NCBI GenBank assembly: GCA_963556495.2 | Contig: OY747702.1 | Span: forward strand, 53,779,286-53,843,285 | Length of the DNA: 64,000 nt | Reading direction: 5' to 3' | Source of the DNA: Valencia hispanica | Taxonomy: Eukaryota > Chordata > Actinopteri > Cyprinodontiformes > Valenciidae | Shown here: positions 23,130-34,060 of the stretch, piece by piece | Position numbering within the stretch: position 1 is the stretch's first letter | How the letters are laid out: every line of letters begins with the position of its first letter | Position numbers and translations under genes: made by a program | Notes under the pieces: generated by a model | Databases searched by the model: none | What the model was told of the DNA's origin: nothing | Seen by the model: only the letters and a program-made list of their open reading frames with translations

Positions 23130-25868
23130 AGCTGCCCATCATCACAATACTTAAGTTAGCTTTATTAAACATTAGATCTCTATCCAGGAAGTCTTTTCTT
23201 ATCAATGACTTCATCACTGAGCATAATTTACACGCCTTTTTTTTTATCAGAAACTTGGCTAGATGAAAATAACGAAACAACTGCATTGATAGAATCTACT
23301 CCTCCAAATTACAATTTCTTAAGCAAGAGCAGAAAAAACAGACGAGGTGGAGGTGTAGCCACCATTTTTCACAACTCAATGAACTTTAAAAAGGTAACCC
23401 TGGGCACGTTTGATTCTTTTGAATACCTAGCTACCCAGATAAATGAGCCTAACAAAACTTTATTTCTAAGTTTATATAAACCACCAAAAACTCTAACTTC
23501 TTTAATGATTTCAATGACCGTCTTTCTGTAATATGTATCGACTATGACCAACTAATCATTGTGGGGGATTTTAATATCCATACCGACAACCCCCAAGATA
23601 GACAAGCAAAAACATTAGATGATACTCTCCACAACTTTGGCCTGATCCAGCATGTCAAACAACCAACACACAATAAAGGACAAACTCTGGACTTAATTGT
23701 CAGCAAAGGTTTAAATATTTCCAACATTTCTGTAATTAATATTGCATTATCTGACCATTTCTGTATTTTCTTTGAAAGTACCATCTCTGCTAACTTATCC
23801 AGCCACAGTAAGACCACTATAAAAAAGCGTTTTCTAATGGACAGTTCAGTAGAAACCTTTAAACGTATTTACCCTTCCACCACATCCCCCTCATCTCCCA
23901 ACTCAAACTCAGTAAATAAGCTGGTAGATAATTTCCTTGCGAAAATCTCAGACATCATGGATTCAATTGCTCCAACTAAAGTGAAAGTAGTCTCAGCTAG
24001 AAAGAAGTATCCGTGGGCAAGTAATCCACTGGTACGTAGTGAAAAAAGAGAGTGTCGACGAGCCGAGAGAAAATGGCAGAAAACTCGACTCCAGGTTCAC
24101 TGTGAGATCTACAAAGAGAGACTGAATAGATATCAGCTAACTATAAAAAAAGCTAGGGAATCGTTCTTTTCTGAAATCATCAACAGAAACATTAATAATG
24201 CACGGACTCTATTTGCAACAGTGGAAATACTAACTAATCCTTTAGTGACAGTAGCCCCAGAACTAAACTCTACCAGGGCCTGCAATGAATTTGCCAGCTT
24301 TTTCACTGAAAAGATTCTAACAATTAGACGGTCAATCTGTACCTCAATATCGAACCCACAACCAGTCCCATCCCCAATCAAAGACAATGTAGCGAAAATG
24401 TCTGAATTCCACGAATTAAACCAGAACAGCCTTGAAAAAATCATTATCCAATTAAGCTCCTCCTCCTGCTGTCTTGATATCCTACCCACAGCTTTTCTAA
24501 AGAAAGTTCTTCCTGTTATTGTCTCTGATCTTGTTCAAATAGTGAACTCATCCCTCCTGTCAGGTGTCTTCCCCCAGGCTTTAAAAACAGCAGTTATTAA
24601 ACCACTGCTAAAGAAGAAAAATCTGGACAACACGTTAATGCAGAACTACAGGCCGATCTCTAATCTTCCATTCATCAGTAAGATTATTGAAAAAGCTGTT
24701 TCAGCAGTTAAATAGCTTCATAACAATGACAAACCGTTTTGATGTTTTTCAGTCTGGTTTCCGTGCTCACCACTGCACCGAGACTGCCCTCGTCAAAGTA
24801 TTCAATGACATCCGCATAAATACAGACTGTGGAAGAACCACAGTGCTGGTTCTGTTGAACCTCAGTGCAGCATTTGACACTGTTGATCATGGTATATATT
24901 TGGAACGACTGGAGAGCTGGGTCGGACTTTCTGGTACACTACTTGGCTGGTTTGAGTCTTACCTAAAGAACAGGGACTTCTATGTTTCAATAGGAAACTT
25001 TTCATCAGAACGAACAGAAATCACATGTGGGGTGCATAACTACGCAGATGACACTCAGCTTTACATTACAATGTCACCAGGTGACTCTGAACCCATTCAA
25101 ACCCTAAATCAATGCCTTGACCAAATAAATGGTTGGATGTGCCATAACTTTCTCCAGCTGAATAGAAACAAAACTGAAGTAACTATTTTTGGACCCAAAG
25201 AGGAACGATCAAGAGTCAGCACACAGCTTCAATTACAGCTAGAAACTACTGATCAGGCACGAAACCTAGGTGTAGTAATGGACTCAGACCTGAACCTCCA
25301 GGGTCACATAAAGGCAATAACAAGGTCAGCATTCTATCACCTGAAGAACATCTCTAGGATTAAAGGACTGATTTTGCAACACGACCTAGAAAAACTCATC
25401 CATGCGTTTATCTTTAGTCGGATTGATTACTGCTACAGCATCTTCACAGGTCTGCCTAAAAAGTAAATCAGACAGCTGCAGCTGATCCAGAACGCTGCCG
25501 CTCGCGTCCTCACTAGCACCAGGAAAGTAGAGCACATCACCCCAGTTCTAAAGTCCTTACACTGGCTCCCTGTAGCTCAGAGAATAGACTTCAAAATACT
25601 CCTACTGGTTTATAAATCATTACATGGCTTAGCACCAAAATATGTTGAAGGCCTGTTGTCACGGTACCAACCACCAAGACCACTCAGGTCCTCCAACTCT
25701 AGCCTACTAAACATCCCTAGACTAAGAACTAAACATGGAAAAGCAGCTTTCAGTTTCTATGCTCCCCTTATCTGGAACAGACTTCCTGACGAGTGTAGAG
25801 CTGCTGAAACTCTGAACTGCTTTAAATCGAGACTAAAAACCCATTTGTTTAGAATTGCCTTCGATTAA
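23130..25868 (+). pseudogene. L2 ORF2: endonuclease and reverse transcriptase, broken
   Basis: Domain order is apurinic-type endonuclease then RT. Endonuclease motifs include NIRSLS, SETWLDE, IIVGDFNIH and LSDHF. RT motifs include [44 protein letters not shown] and RNKTEV, followed by [11 protein letters not shown]. Lesions are frameshifts near 23240, 23540 and 24700; loss of the segment between TCGV and YADD (removing the PxGSxLGP motif); and a TAA at 25464-25466 before the last 130 codons. In addition, motif A reads LLNLSAAFD where L2 enzymes have LLDLSAAFD, so a catalytic Asp appears changed to Asn. Confidence 0.9.
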
Positions 25869-26057
25869 ATGTCATATGTATGAAATGTGTTCATGCTCTC
25901 TTGCTTTATTGATCTTTCTCTTACTTTATTGTGTATCATGTGTAATGTGTGTTTCTTTTACTTTTAATTTCCATAGTTTTTTGTTTTTTTTAAATCACCA
26001 AATCATGTAAAGCACATTGAATTACCCTGCTGTTGAAAGTGTGCTATACAAATCAAA

Positions 26058-26087
26058 TTGCCTTGCCTTGCCTTGCCTTGCCTTGCC
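26058..26087 (+). repeat. (CCTTG)n tail of the L2 element
   Basis: About six CCTTG units directly after gctatacaaatcaaatt, the short tandem 3' tail expected of L2-type LINEs. Confidence 0.9.
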
Positions 26088-26094
26088 TTTGTTT

Positions 26095-26146
26095 GAAGAC
26101 ACTCTGTTGTTGTAGGATAGTCCCATGAAGAGGATGCTCAGGGTTG
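26095..26146 (-). repeat. Rex1/Babar-like fragment, second half
   Basis: gaagacactctgttg and cccatgaagaggatgctcag continue the Rex1-like sequence interrupted at 21435 (compare 33539-33577), missing about seven bases at the joint. Confidence 0.75.
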
Positions 26147-26289
26147 CCCAATATTAATAAGAAACGATCAGCTTTACATTAAAAAAATATTAACCAGTAA
26201 GTTTGCCCCAGCCACTGGCTAAAAGATAAATAGGTTAAAAGGGTCACGTTCAAATGTGATTGTGGAGTTCAAAACAAAATTTCCATGAT

Positions 26290-26401
26290 CTCTCCTGTAT
26301 TTCCTTAAGAAAAGTTATGAGAATGTTAATTAATCGTGATTAATTCACGGCTACCCTGTGATTAATTAGATACAAAATGTTAATCGTTGAACAGCCCTAA
26401 T
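26290..26401 (-). repeat. hAT-type terminal sequence
   Basis: Ends gttaatcgttgaacagcccta, with repeated ttaatcgtgattaatt motifs inward; in reverse it starts TAGGGCTG. Partner end not found. Confidence 0.45.
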
Positions 26402-26607
26402 CAGTACCTAAAAGCCAGGCTGTATGCTATTAGGAAATTAGACTTTTATTATTGCTTCCAAACTCTGACCTTTAACATCTTGGTCACTCTCACCTGTTTC
26501 GGGTGAGATGCCATTGTATGTAGCATTTTGTTTATTGTATTAGTATGTTTACAGGATTCTTCTACTGCTGAATGTACATTTACTTCTCCTGCATCTGTAC
26601 ACATGTA

Positions 26608-27154
26608 AGCCTCGTTTCCACTAAGCAGAACGGTGCGGCTCGGTTCGGCCCGGTCCGCAATCGCCTAATTCTGACTTCATGGGAGCGTTTCCACTGCCTA
26701 CTGAACTCTCCTTGAGGAGACGGGGTTTACCCTGAACGCTTGTGTGGTGTCATACTGAAGGGACGAGAAAGTGGGTGACGCACGAAAAACACAGAAGAAG
26801 AGGAGGAAGAAACAACAACAATGGAGTCCATCCAGCAGCTCATGGCAGTCTTTCTTGCTTTTTGTTTTTTTCTTTACTCTAATACGACCGCTGTGTTTAA
26901 TAAAAGGCTCCTTGCGGAACAGAAGACCGGTGTGTAAAATTGTTGCGGGGGTGACGTTTAAACTTACTGCAGTGTTTATGAGTTCACCCAATCAGAGGAC
27001 TGTGTTATTTGATCCCAGTAGCTCCGCCCTAACCGTATCAGACCATTGTCCTGTGGACCTACACCTGAAGGGGGACAAGTACGGGCCTGCTGTATGGGCC
27101 GCTTTTACAATGGAAACAGACCAAAAGGCGGAACCGCTCAGTGGAAATGAGGCA
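26608..27154 (+). mobile_element. Short TIR element, GCCTCNTTTCCACT ends
   Basis: About 547 bp with ends gcctcgtttccactaagc and, inverted, gcctcatttccactgagc, followed inward by gcggctcggttcggccc-like and ggttccgcc sequences. A short frame from the ATG at 26821 begins MESIQQLMAVF and stops after about 38 codons; it looks like the start of a lost transposase. It resembles the TTTCCAC-ended element at 60585-61126. Target duplication unclear. Superfamily not assigned, Harbinger-like suspected. Confidence 0.6.
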
Positions 27155-27352
27155 ATAGAGCACATCTGTATACTTGTACATACTACATCGGTATATTCCC
27201 CTTCTGTATATTAATGCTGATTCATTCCCACCTCTTATATTGGCTTAACAGCAGACCCGGGGAAAATCTGGCCAGCTAATTGGTGCATCACTCTTTATTT
27301 AACATAGAAACCGGTCTCCTATCTAACTAAAATTTTTATTTTTTCCCCACAG

Positions 27353-27442
27353 ACTCCTGGAAAAGCCAAACCCCAGGCAGGCCCATCAAAAACTTTCACT
27401 CTGCCCGAAATTAAGAACAAGTTATCATCAGCAGCCAAGGAG
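27353..27442 (+). CDS. npm1: Nucleophosmin, exon at start of C-terminal domain
   Basis: A 90-nt exon, phase 0 both ends, acceptor ttttccccacag, donor gtaaca. It encodes TPGKAKPQAGPSK followed by FTLPEIKNKLSSAAKE. The second part aligns with the first helix of the human NPM1 C-terminal domain (pattern S-x-E-I-K-x-K-hydrophobic), which sits just after a similar Lys/Pro-rich linker. It follows a 19.5-kb intron and is separated by only 91 bp from the next exon. Confidence 0.9.
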
Positions 27443-27533
27443 GTAACACCATCTTTTTTTCTTTTTCTTTTTTTTTAAGGTTATCTCTTATCTTTGACTT
27501 TTGAAGTGATGACTTAATAGAAAATTTCTTTAG

Positions 27534-27608
27534 GGAAAACCACTACCGAAGACGGAGCAGAAGTTTGAGAATTTCGTGAGGACTTCTTACAAAGTCACTG
27601 ACAAGAAA
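27534..27608 (+). CDS. npm1: Nucleophosmin, C-terminal domain middle exon
   Basis: A 75-nt exon, phase 0, acceptor atttctttag, donor gtaagt. Its 25 codons read GKPLPKTEQKFENFVRT and then SYKVTDKK. This matches the second helix and turn of the NPM1 C-terminal three-helix bundle (human GGSLPKVEAKF...), the part that binds G-quadruplex and ribosomal DNA or RNA and keeps the protein in nucleoli. The pattern LPKxExKFxNxV is diagnostic and is the main basis for naming the gene. Confidence 0.95.
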
Positions 27609-28189
27609 GTAAGTAAAGAATAGATGTGGATTTAAGCTCCCTTATTGCCCAGAAACTGAGATCCTTCTTCTCCTGTTTTAATTAGAATTCATGTTTTTGT
27701 GTCTGACATCTAACCAGCAGTTATTACTCATTTTCTAAGACTACTAATGATGCATTCACTCTTGTGAGCCAAGGTAAAGTTTTTTTTCTGCCAGATTTAA
27801 AAAACAGTATTTGTTTATCTGTGGACACAGGCACATTTACTCAAATCCTATTGTAGCCTGAAAAGTGGATTACCATGTTAGATCCCCAGTAGTGAAAAAT
27901 TATTCCTCACAGTTTCTAGGACTTATCAAAGTCTTACGCAGTGCGTTTTTTAATTCTATTTTTTTTAAAAATAACTTCATGTCTCTGTAAACTTCTATTA
28001 GACTAAAGGGAGTACACCTGTCAAGAGAGACTGGCCCTCAGTTATTTACTGCAGTTAGCCTTAATGAAGGGACTGGTGGTATGTGTATGGTACCATCCAA
28101 AACCTTTGACTAAATCCAGAACTTTATTAATGCTGCCTGTCATTTCAGATGAACAAAACAATCCCCTGCACTGTAACTCTTTAGTGTCA

Positions 28190-28216
28190 GATAGGGGTGT
28201 AACGGTACATGTATTT
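28190..28216 (+). repeat. hAT-type terminal sequence
   Basis: ataggggtgtaacggtacat matches the GGGGTGTAACGGTAC start of Zaphod-like hAT elements. The opposite end is not evident. Confidence 0.5.
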
Positions 28217-28483
28217 GTCCACTCATAGACTATTTTTACCCGTCAATTTAAAAAAAAGTAATGATAATAGTATACATTTTTTAATTCATTTGAAATAATA
28301 TTCAATCCAAAGAAGCTGAACAGAGAACTACATGTAATAAGAGGGAATCAAATGGTTGCACTTAGAATACGAACAGTTCACCTGGTGTTTGCCTGAACGC
28401 ACAACTTCCCTCTTCTCCGCATGGAACTGAAATTCTCACCCATTTGTGCGTTATCAAATAGTGGGATAGCTGCAGAGGTTATT

Positions 28484-28862
28484 GTCATGAGGTTTTGGAT
28501 TTTTGCCTCAGACAGATGACTTCTCATAGGGGGTTTAGATGTTGTTCTGGACGCTGAATCCTCGCTCCGCTTCCACACTGGAGACTGGAATTAAGCGCCA
28601 CCTCAGCCAAAATTTTCATATCAGGGAACGTTTCTCCAACTGAAGTAATCAGAAGTCGAAAAGACTTTCTGAACGAGCCGTTTTCTGACCGGCAAGGCAT
28701 CACTTCAGTGGGAGGGAATCCCGAGGCAAGCACAGGTTGTTAGTACGTGTGGTAGTGACGTATTCCAAAGCCTCAGTAACTCTTCAACTCGCTGTCAAAT
28801 CTTCTCATGGGAACCTTTTTTTTGGTTTGCTTTTGATTTCATTACCTGTACTCTATAGGAAT
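28484..28862. repeat. Dispersed repeat family, copy B
   Basis: The left half (tttgcctcagacagatgact, gatgttgttctgga) matches copy A. The middle (ctgaacgagccgttttctga, attccaaagcctcagtaact) matches copy C at 45940-46100. Confidence 0.65.
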
Positions 28863-29289
28863 GGCCCAGCCAAAATCCAGCCCGAAATCCAATTGAGAAT
28901 CTGTGGCAAGACTTGTTCTCAGAAGCTCTCTATTCAATCCGACTGACCTTGAGTTATTTTGCAGAAATAAAAGGGCAAAAATGTTACTTTCTATATGAAA
29001 AACCTGGTAAATGCAAACCCCAGAAGACTTCTTCCACAAACAGACTCTGGAGCCTTTCACAAGAAACTGTAAATATCTTTAGATCAACAAGCTTGTGTAG
29101 GCTCAAGCATTTGTGACTACCAAGGAAAAGTCGATTAAAAACTGTTGACCACCGTGAGCTTATGGTCCAGGAATGAGATGCATGATGTTTGTGAGGAACA
29201 GCTGAAAGCTCCTGTTTTTATTTTTTACAAGCCGCTGACAGATATACTGCACTCAGTAGTAACACATCACTTAAAACCACGATTACTCA

Positions 29290-30270
29290 TTCTGGATGCT
29301 GCAGTTCAAACAAGTTTTTTATTATTATTTTTTTATTTGAACATGTTAAACAATAATGACAATTTCAAAAAAAAAAGAAAAAAAGAAATAATGGAAGAAC
29401 AATACATTATGTAACTAGGTGGAACAAGGGGAAGGGGAAGAAGCTCTAGCTAGCTTATATAATCCCTCCCATTTTATGCAACAACCTCAAGTTAATTAGA
29501 TGCTATGCTACGCACCGTAATATTTTTAATTTACATATGTGAAAAAAATTTTCCCATGGTCCAAAAACTATTTTTATAGAGTCTTTATATTTTCAATTAC
29601 ACAAAACACACAATATAGACAAGTTGATGTGAATAATTTCCAATTTTCACACATGCCCGGTTTCTCTCAATAAATTGACAATAGACAATCAATACAACAC
29701 CAATCAAGAATGTTCTTCCTCCATGTAACTTGTTATTATCATTTTTTAATAATGTGCTTTAAGCTTACACAGTGTTGGACATTCCTGCAGGTTCACACAT
29801 AACTTATTCCACAGTTTAACACCAGAAACAAATACAAAATGATTTTAATGTTGGTCTTGCATATAAATGCCTGAAGTTCAATTTATCTCTGAGGTTATAA
29901 GCATTGTCTTTTTTTAACAAATAACTTCAAAAATGTATCTGCTAATAATTTATTATATACTTTTTTGTACATAAATGTTGCTGTGTTCAATTACTTCTTT
30001 AATTTTCAGTGTTTTGTATTCTAGTATAAGTAAATTTTTTTAGATCATGAATTCATTCCTGAAGCAGCTGGAAGGTAACTAAACTCATTCTTACATTCGG
30101 GACTGGATGTAGAAAGTTGTTGAGATTTGTGGATGAACATATTTAGGCCGTCAAACAATGTCATATTGAATGTCTTAACCAACTTAAGAGTTTGATATTT
30201 GATTCAAAGAATGCTTTTCCTTGTAGAGAGACTGCATTTGTGTGTACAGAATGCCTTTAAACCACATCAG
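29290..30270 (-). repeat. Probable LINE 3' region, decayed
   Basis: AT-rich stretch with tttattatttttttatttgaac at one end and an aaggggaaggggaagaagc tract. A minus-strand reading near 29780-29890 vaguely resembles the C-terminal end of a non-LTR ORF2 (hydrophobic-NCGI-like block). The family cannot be assigned with confidence. Confidence 0.3.
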
Positions 30271-30855
30271 CTGTTTGCATAGTTTAGCAAAAAAAAAAAA
30301 GTATTTTCAATAAAAAGCTCAAACATTCGTTTTATTCTTCATTTGGAGACTAATTTTGAGGGTATGACGCCTGAAACTTTGCCCCGCCCCTCAGATCTTT
30401 AGCTCCCAGGTTGTGCTGGGTCGGTCAGGGAACCACTCTCCTAGATACCCGTCGCTCCAAGCACACTGTGTAAACACTCATTTGTTCTGTGTTAGAATGT
30501 GAAAAGTGTAGTTATGGGAGCAGGTGGACGAGGCAGAGATCTGGGGGTGGAGTCGGGTCTGGGAGAGCTTGTTGTTCCCAGTGTGTAGAAACATCTGTGG
30601 AAGTGCTTTGGTTCCAGCAGCCAAGGCTGAGATCTGTCAGACCTGGAGCACCTAGTCATATACTCTGGTATGTAGCGCTGCCCCCACCCAACCCCTCGCC
30701 GTTCCCCAGCAGCCCCATCCAAGCACGGCGTTTCCAGAGGCACGACATGCAAAAGTCATGTTGTAGTAAAAGTGAGTCATGTGCCTCGCGCTGTCTAACA
30801 CTTCATCCGAATGATTTATAATTCTCTCTCTTGTTTCTCGCCTCACCTTCCTCAG

Positions 30856-30909
30856 GTGGTCAAGGATCTCTGGAGTTTTCTGCAAACACTGAAGACCGAG
30901 AAGAAGTAA
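30856..30909 (+). CDS. npm1: Nucleophosmin, last coding exon
   Basis: A 54-nt exon with acceptor cctcag, ending in TAA at 30907-30909. It encodes VVKDLWSFLQTLKTEKK, the third helix of the NPM1 C-terminal domain. The first of the two human tryptophans (DLWQW) that support folding and nucleolar retention is kept, while the second position is Phe. The tail is basic (KTEKK) and longer than in human. It follows a 3.2-kb intron. Confidence 0.93.
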   Translation: MVKDLWSFLQTLKTEKK

Positions 30910-31810
30910 CACGCTTTTATCAGGGAGAATTTCTAGGTTTTCCGGCGAAACGTTTAAAGGCACAGTCTGCAATGTTTCCTACTTAACACAGATAAAGACT
31001 ACAGTCGGGAGGGAATGCAGATATTTTCTTAAACTTGCTGGAAATATTAAGATTATTTTCATCAAGTTTGTTCACTCGTTAATTTGTTGGTTGACATTTT
31101 GTGAAAGTTTTAAATCTGATCCAGGGCACCTGTGGGTGTGCATACTACCACTGCAGTTGTGTGAGCAACCGTAGTTTTCAATATCTATGGCAACAAATCC
31201 CACCTGCTGTATTTCAATAAGGGTGAATAAGTGATGACGTTAAGGATCATCTACTGTTAAAAGCGATATTTAATGAACATAAAGGCAACACAGAATTACA
31301 CAGCCTGTTCCTTTAGTTGGTTCCCCTATGCTAGAGCTCATCTGGAAACAGCAGGTCCAGAACAGCTTGGTTTGGGTGCTTTTGGATCTCTTGATACTAC
31401 GTGTACTGTTTTAGTAAATGATGCAAAGGGAAAAATTGCACATTGTGCCTTTTAAATACTTCATGTGCAGCCAGAGTCAAATCTGAATCTTATTTTTGTG
31501 AAGCTGAGTAAAGTTTTTCAACCATGTTAAAGAAAAGAAAGGCAGTTCATTTTATATCATCACTCACTGATAGTTCATGTCTTTTATTTTCTCCCCCCCT
31601 CTTTTTATTGTAAACATGCTTATGGATTATTAATTAATTTTGTTAATGACTCTACTTTTTTGAGGTCCTACAAAAATACTGTAGTGATTTTTATCTGAAA
31701 AATGTATCTGTTTAGTTAAAGCAAAGTCCAATGCTTTTTAAATGATCTCTCTACTTAACCCAAAGGGTTTCTCTTTCATCCATACACAAATAAATCCAAA
31801 TATGTTTTGG
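30910..31810 (+). other. Putative npm1 3' UTR
   Basis: Noncoding sequence after the stop codon. The first canonical AATAAA is at 31789-31794, with another at 31877-31882. GATAAA at 30991 and AGTAAA near 31507 are weaker candidates. Which is used cannot be told. Confidence 0.5.
31789..31794 (+). promoter_or_regulatory. Candidate polyadenylation signal
   Basis: First AATAAA after the npm1 stop codon, about 880 bp downstream. Confidence 0.4.
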
Positions 31811-33369
31811 AGAAAATAATGCAACCCAGAGCTCATAAAATCCGTACATCTGCAGTAATGTGTGCAGCTCATATCTAATAAAGAGTTGAAAAGCTCCTTT
31901 CAAGATGTTTTCAGCAGAAGTCGATTCGACATTTCTCTGTTTATCCTTCATAAATCTTTTGAACTTTAATATTTAACCCGGAGTACATATTTAATCAGTT
32001 GTTTTTAATCACAGCTGAGTGTCTTCTACTCCCCAAGACAGTAACCAGAAATTCAGCTAAGTGGCGAATGAATGTCAGTATTTGGTTTTGAGCTAAAAAC
32101 AAAAGCAGATGTTTGTGACATCAGATCATATATAATGCAACATATAATTTCAGGAAGAATATATCAAGGGGATATTTCCGGAATATTTTACAGTCTGATA
32201 TGCCAGCGTAATATTACTGTGATCCCCCGTAATTCAAATGTTTGTGAAAAGGTTTGGTTTCAGTTTAATATTTTGTAGTTGGTGAGGTTTTTGTCTCATT
32301 TCAGTGACTTTGATAACTTTCCTGAAGCCAGGTTCAAATGTTTCCTTGTTCTTAGTTGCAAAACTCCTTTCATTGTGTTTAATAAAGCTAAACAAAACTA
32401 ATGAACATCGTTTTTCTGTAAATAACTCTCTTGCTTTTATTTGCATATCTAGAAGCTAAACAGTTTTTTGTTCCCTAAAAAATACATAAATCTTGCTAAT
32501 GTTCTTTATTTCAAATCACATTTAATATGAAAGTGTTTAGAGTGCAAACCCTTCTTTAATTTTTTTTATGGCTGCCCTGTTCATTCTACACTTTCATTTT
32601 TTTTGTTTGCCATGATAATTTTTGAGTGGTGCTGAAAGACATTCAAATAAATTTCAAAGAGGCCGTTTCTCGATACAAGAAGTCAATCAATAATGTTATA
32701 AATTTAGGTGAAAAATACAATTTGCTGCTAATATTTAGTTCAAATCAGAATTAGATTTTCTGAACTTTGACTTTTCACAATAATTGCCCGTATGTTTGTC
32801 ACTTTAGTGTAGTTGGAAATTATATTTGGTCATTTTATCTTTTACTCTGTGATGGTAAATTTTTTTGCTTTAATCCTAGCTCTCTGTTGACAAAATAAAT
32901 GTAGCATTTCATAATACGAGCCACATTTCTAATGGCTGATCACTTCAGTCAGTCCAAAACAAAAGGTTTGCAACAACTCAATGATCTAGTTTCAATTTAT
33001 CAAACTGTGAAACAAGACACTAGGGCAGAAAACAAATGACCGTTTGGTCATATATTTAAAGATTGCTTGTTCTTCTGTTGCACAAGTCTTAGATTAAAAA
33101 TATTTTAGGCTACATCAACCAAATTTCAAGGATTGAGAAATAAATGACAGGACCTCATCTTTGAGAGCACAACATTAGCTGGTTAGTCTGGCAGTGTTTT
33201 AGTGCAAGTTAACGGGTGAAATATGCAAAACATTTTCCCTGACGAAGGAACAGGAGCCCTTCCTGCAGTCTGTAGGATCACCAGATTGGTTTTGAATGTA
33301 GCCATTCTCAATGACAATGTCAATTATTGTAGAAATACAGTATTGTGCAAAAGTTTAAAGTACCTCTAA
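31811..33369. other. No gene seen
   Basis: AT-rich intergenic DNA. Additional AATAAA at 31877 and 32381. No repeat ends or coding signal. Confidence 0.6.
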
Positions 33370-34060
33370 TTTCTTTAATTCAATTCAAAAATACTTTATT
33401 GATCCCAAAGGGAAATAGAGTGTTGTTGTACCTCATAGTATTTAGTTCTTCAAGGAGTCGTTGTAGATGCTGATGGCTGTGGGCAGGAAGGATCTCCTGT
33501 AGCGGCCTGTGTTACAGAAAAACTGAAGAAGCCTCCGATTGAAGACACATGTAGTCTCATGAAGAGGATGCTCAGGGTCTTCCATCATTTTCTTGATTTT
33601 ATGAAGAACCCTTCTTTGCATCATCAGAACAGAACCAGCCTTCTTCATCAGGTTGTTGAGCCTTTTTAAGTCCCTGGCTCTGATGCTGCTACCCCAACAG
33701 AGGATGGCCGAAGAGATTACATTCTCCACAACAGACTTGCAGAAGATCTGCAGCATCTTAATGAAGAACCTAAGCTTCCTCAAGAAATAAAGCCTGCTCT
33801 GTCCCTTCTTGTAGACGGTTTCACTGTTCAGTCTCCAGTCCAGTCTGTTGTCAAGGTGAACTCCAAGGTATTTATACTCCTCAACCACCTCCACTTCTCT
33901 CATGATGCAAACAGTGTTTTACTTATCTCTGTTTCTTCTGAAATCAACAATAATTTCCTTTGTTTTGTTCACATTCAAGGTAAGATGATTGTTTCCACAC
34001 AATTCCGCAAAGCGGTCCACCAGCTCTCTGTACTCAGCATCTTATGTTATAAAATTCATC
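33370..34060 (-). pseudogene. Rex1/Babar-like LINE 3' end with RT C-terminus
   Basis: The minus-strand frame 33903-33442 (about 153 codons) reads VVEEYKYLGVHLDNRLDW, then RLYFLRKLRFF, LCWGSSI, KKAGSVLMMQRR and a C-terminal RSFLPTAISIYND block. This is the ORF2 C-terminal region of CR1-group Rex1/Babar LINEs, in a conserved frame. Upstream (33904-34060) further homologous but frame-broken sequence continues. The tail at 33376-33412 (aaaatactttattgatccc in plus view) is the 3' terminus. A 5'-truncated insertion. Confidence 0.85.

Larger units (their letters stand above)
21436..26094 (+). mobile_element. L2-clade LINE with ORF1 and ORF2
   Basis: A nearly full-length L2-type retrotransposon of about 4.6 kb: pyrimidine-rich leader, ORF1 with coiled coil and esterase-like region, ORF2 with endonuclease and reverse transcriptase, a short 3' UTR, and a (CCTTG)n tail at 26058-26087. 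It interrupts a Rex1-like fragment. Both ORFs are broken, so it is not autonomous now. Confidence 0.88.
27609..30855 (+). other. Last npm1 intron
   Basis: Starts gtaagt and ends ctcag. Contents: a hAT-like start at 28190, dispersed-repeat copy B at 28484-28862, a probable LINE 3' UTR remnant at 29290-30270, and a GC-richer stretch at 30365-30830 with no recognised element or exon. Confidence 0.8.

Noticed and set aside
26771..27214. 147-codon plus ORF
   Set aside because: It crosses the end of a transposon into flanking DNA, and the relic of the true start (MESIQQ) is in another frame.
30652..30972. 106-codon minus ORF overlapping the last npm1 exon
   Set aside because: Antisense reading of a real exon and its flanks; no independent support.
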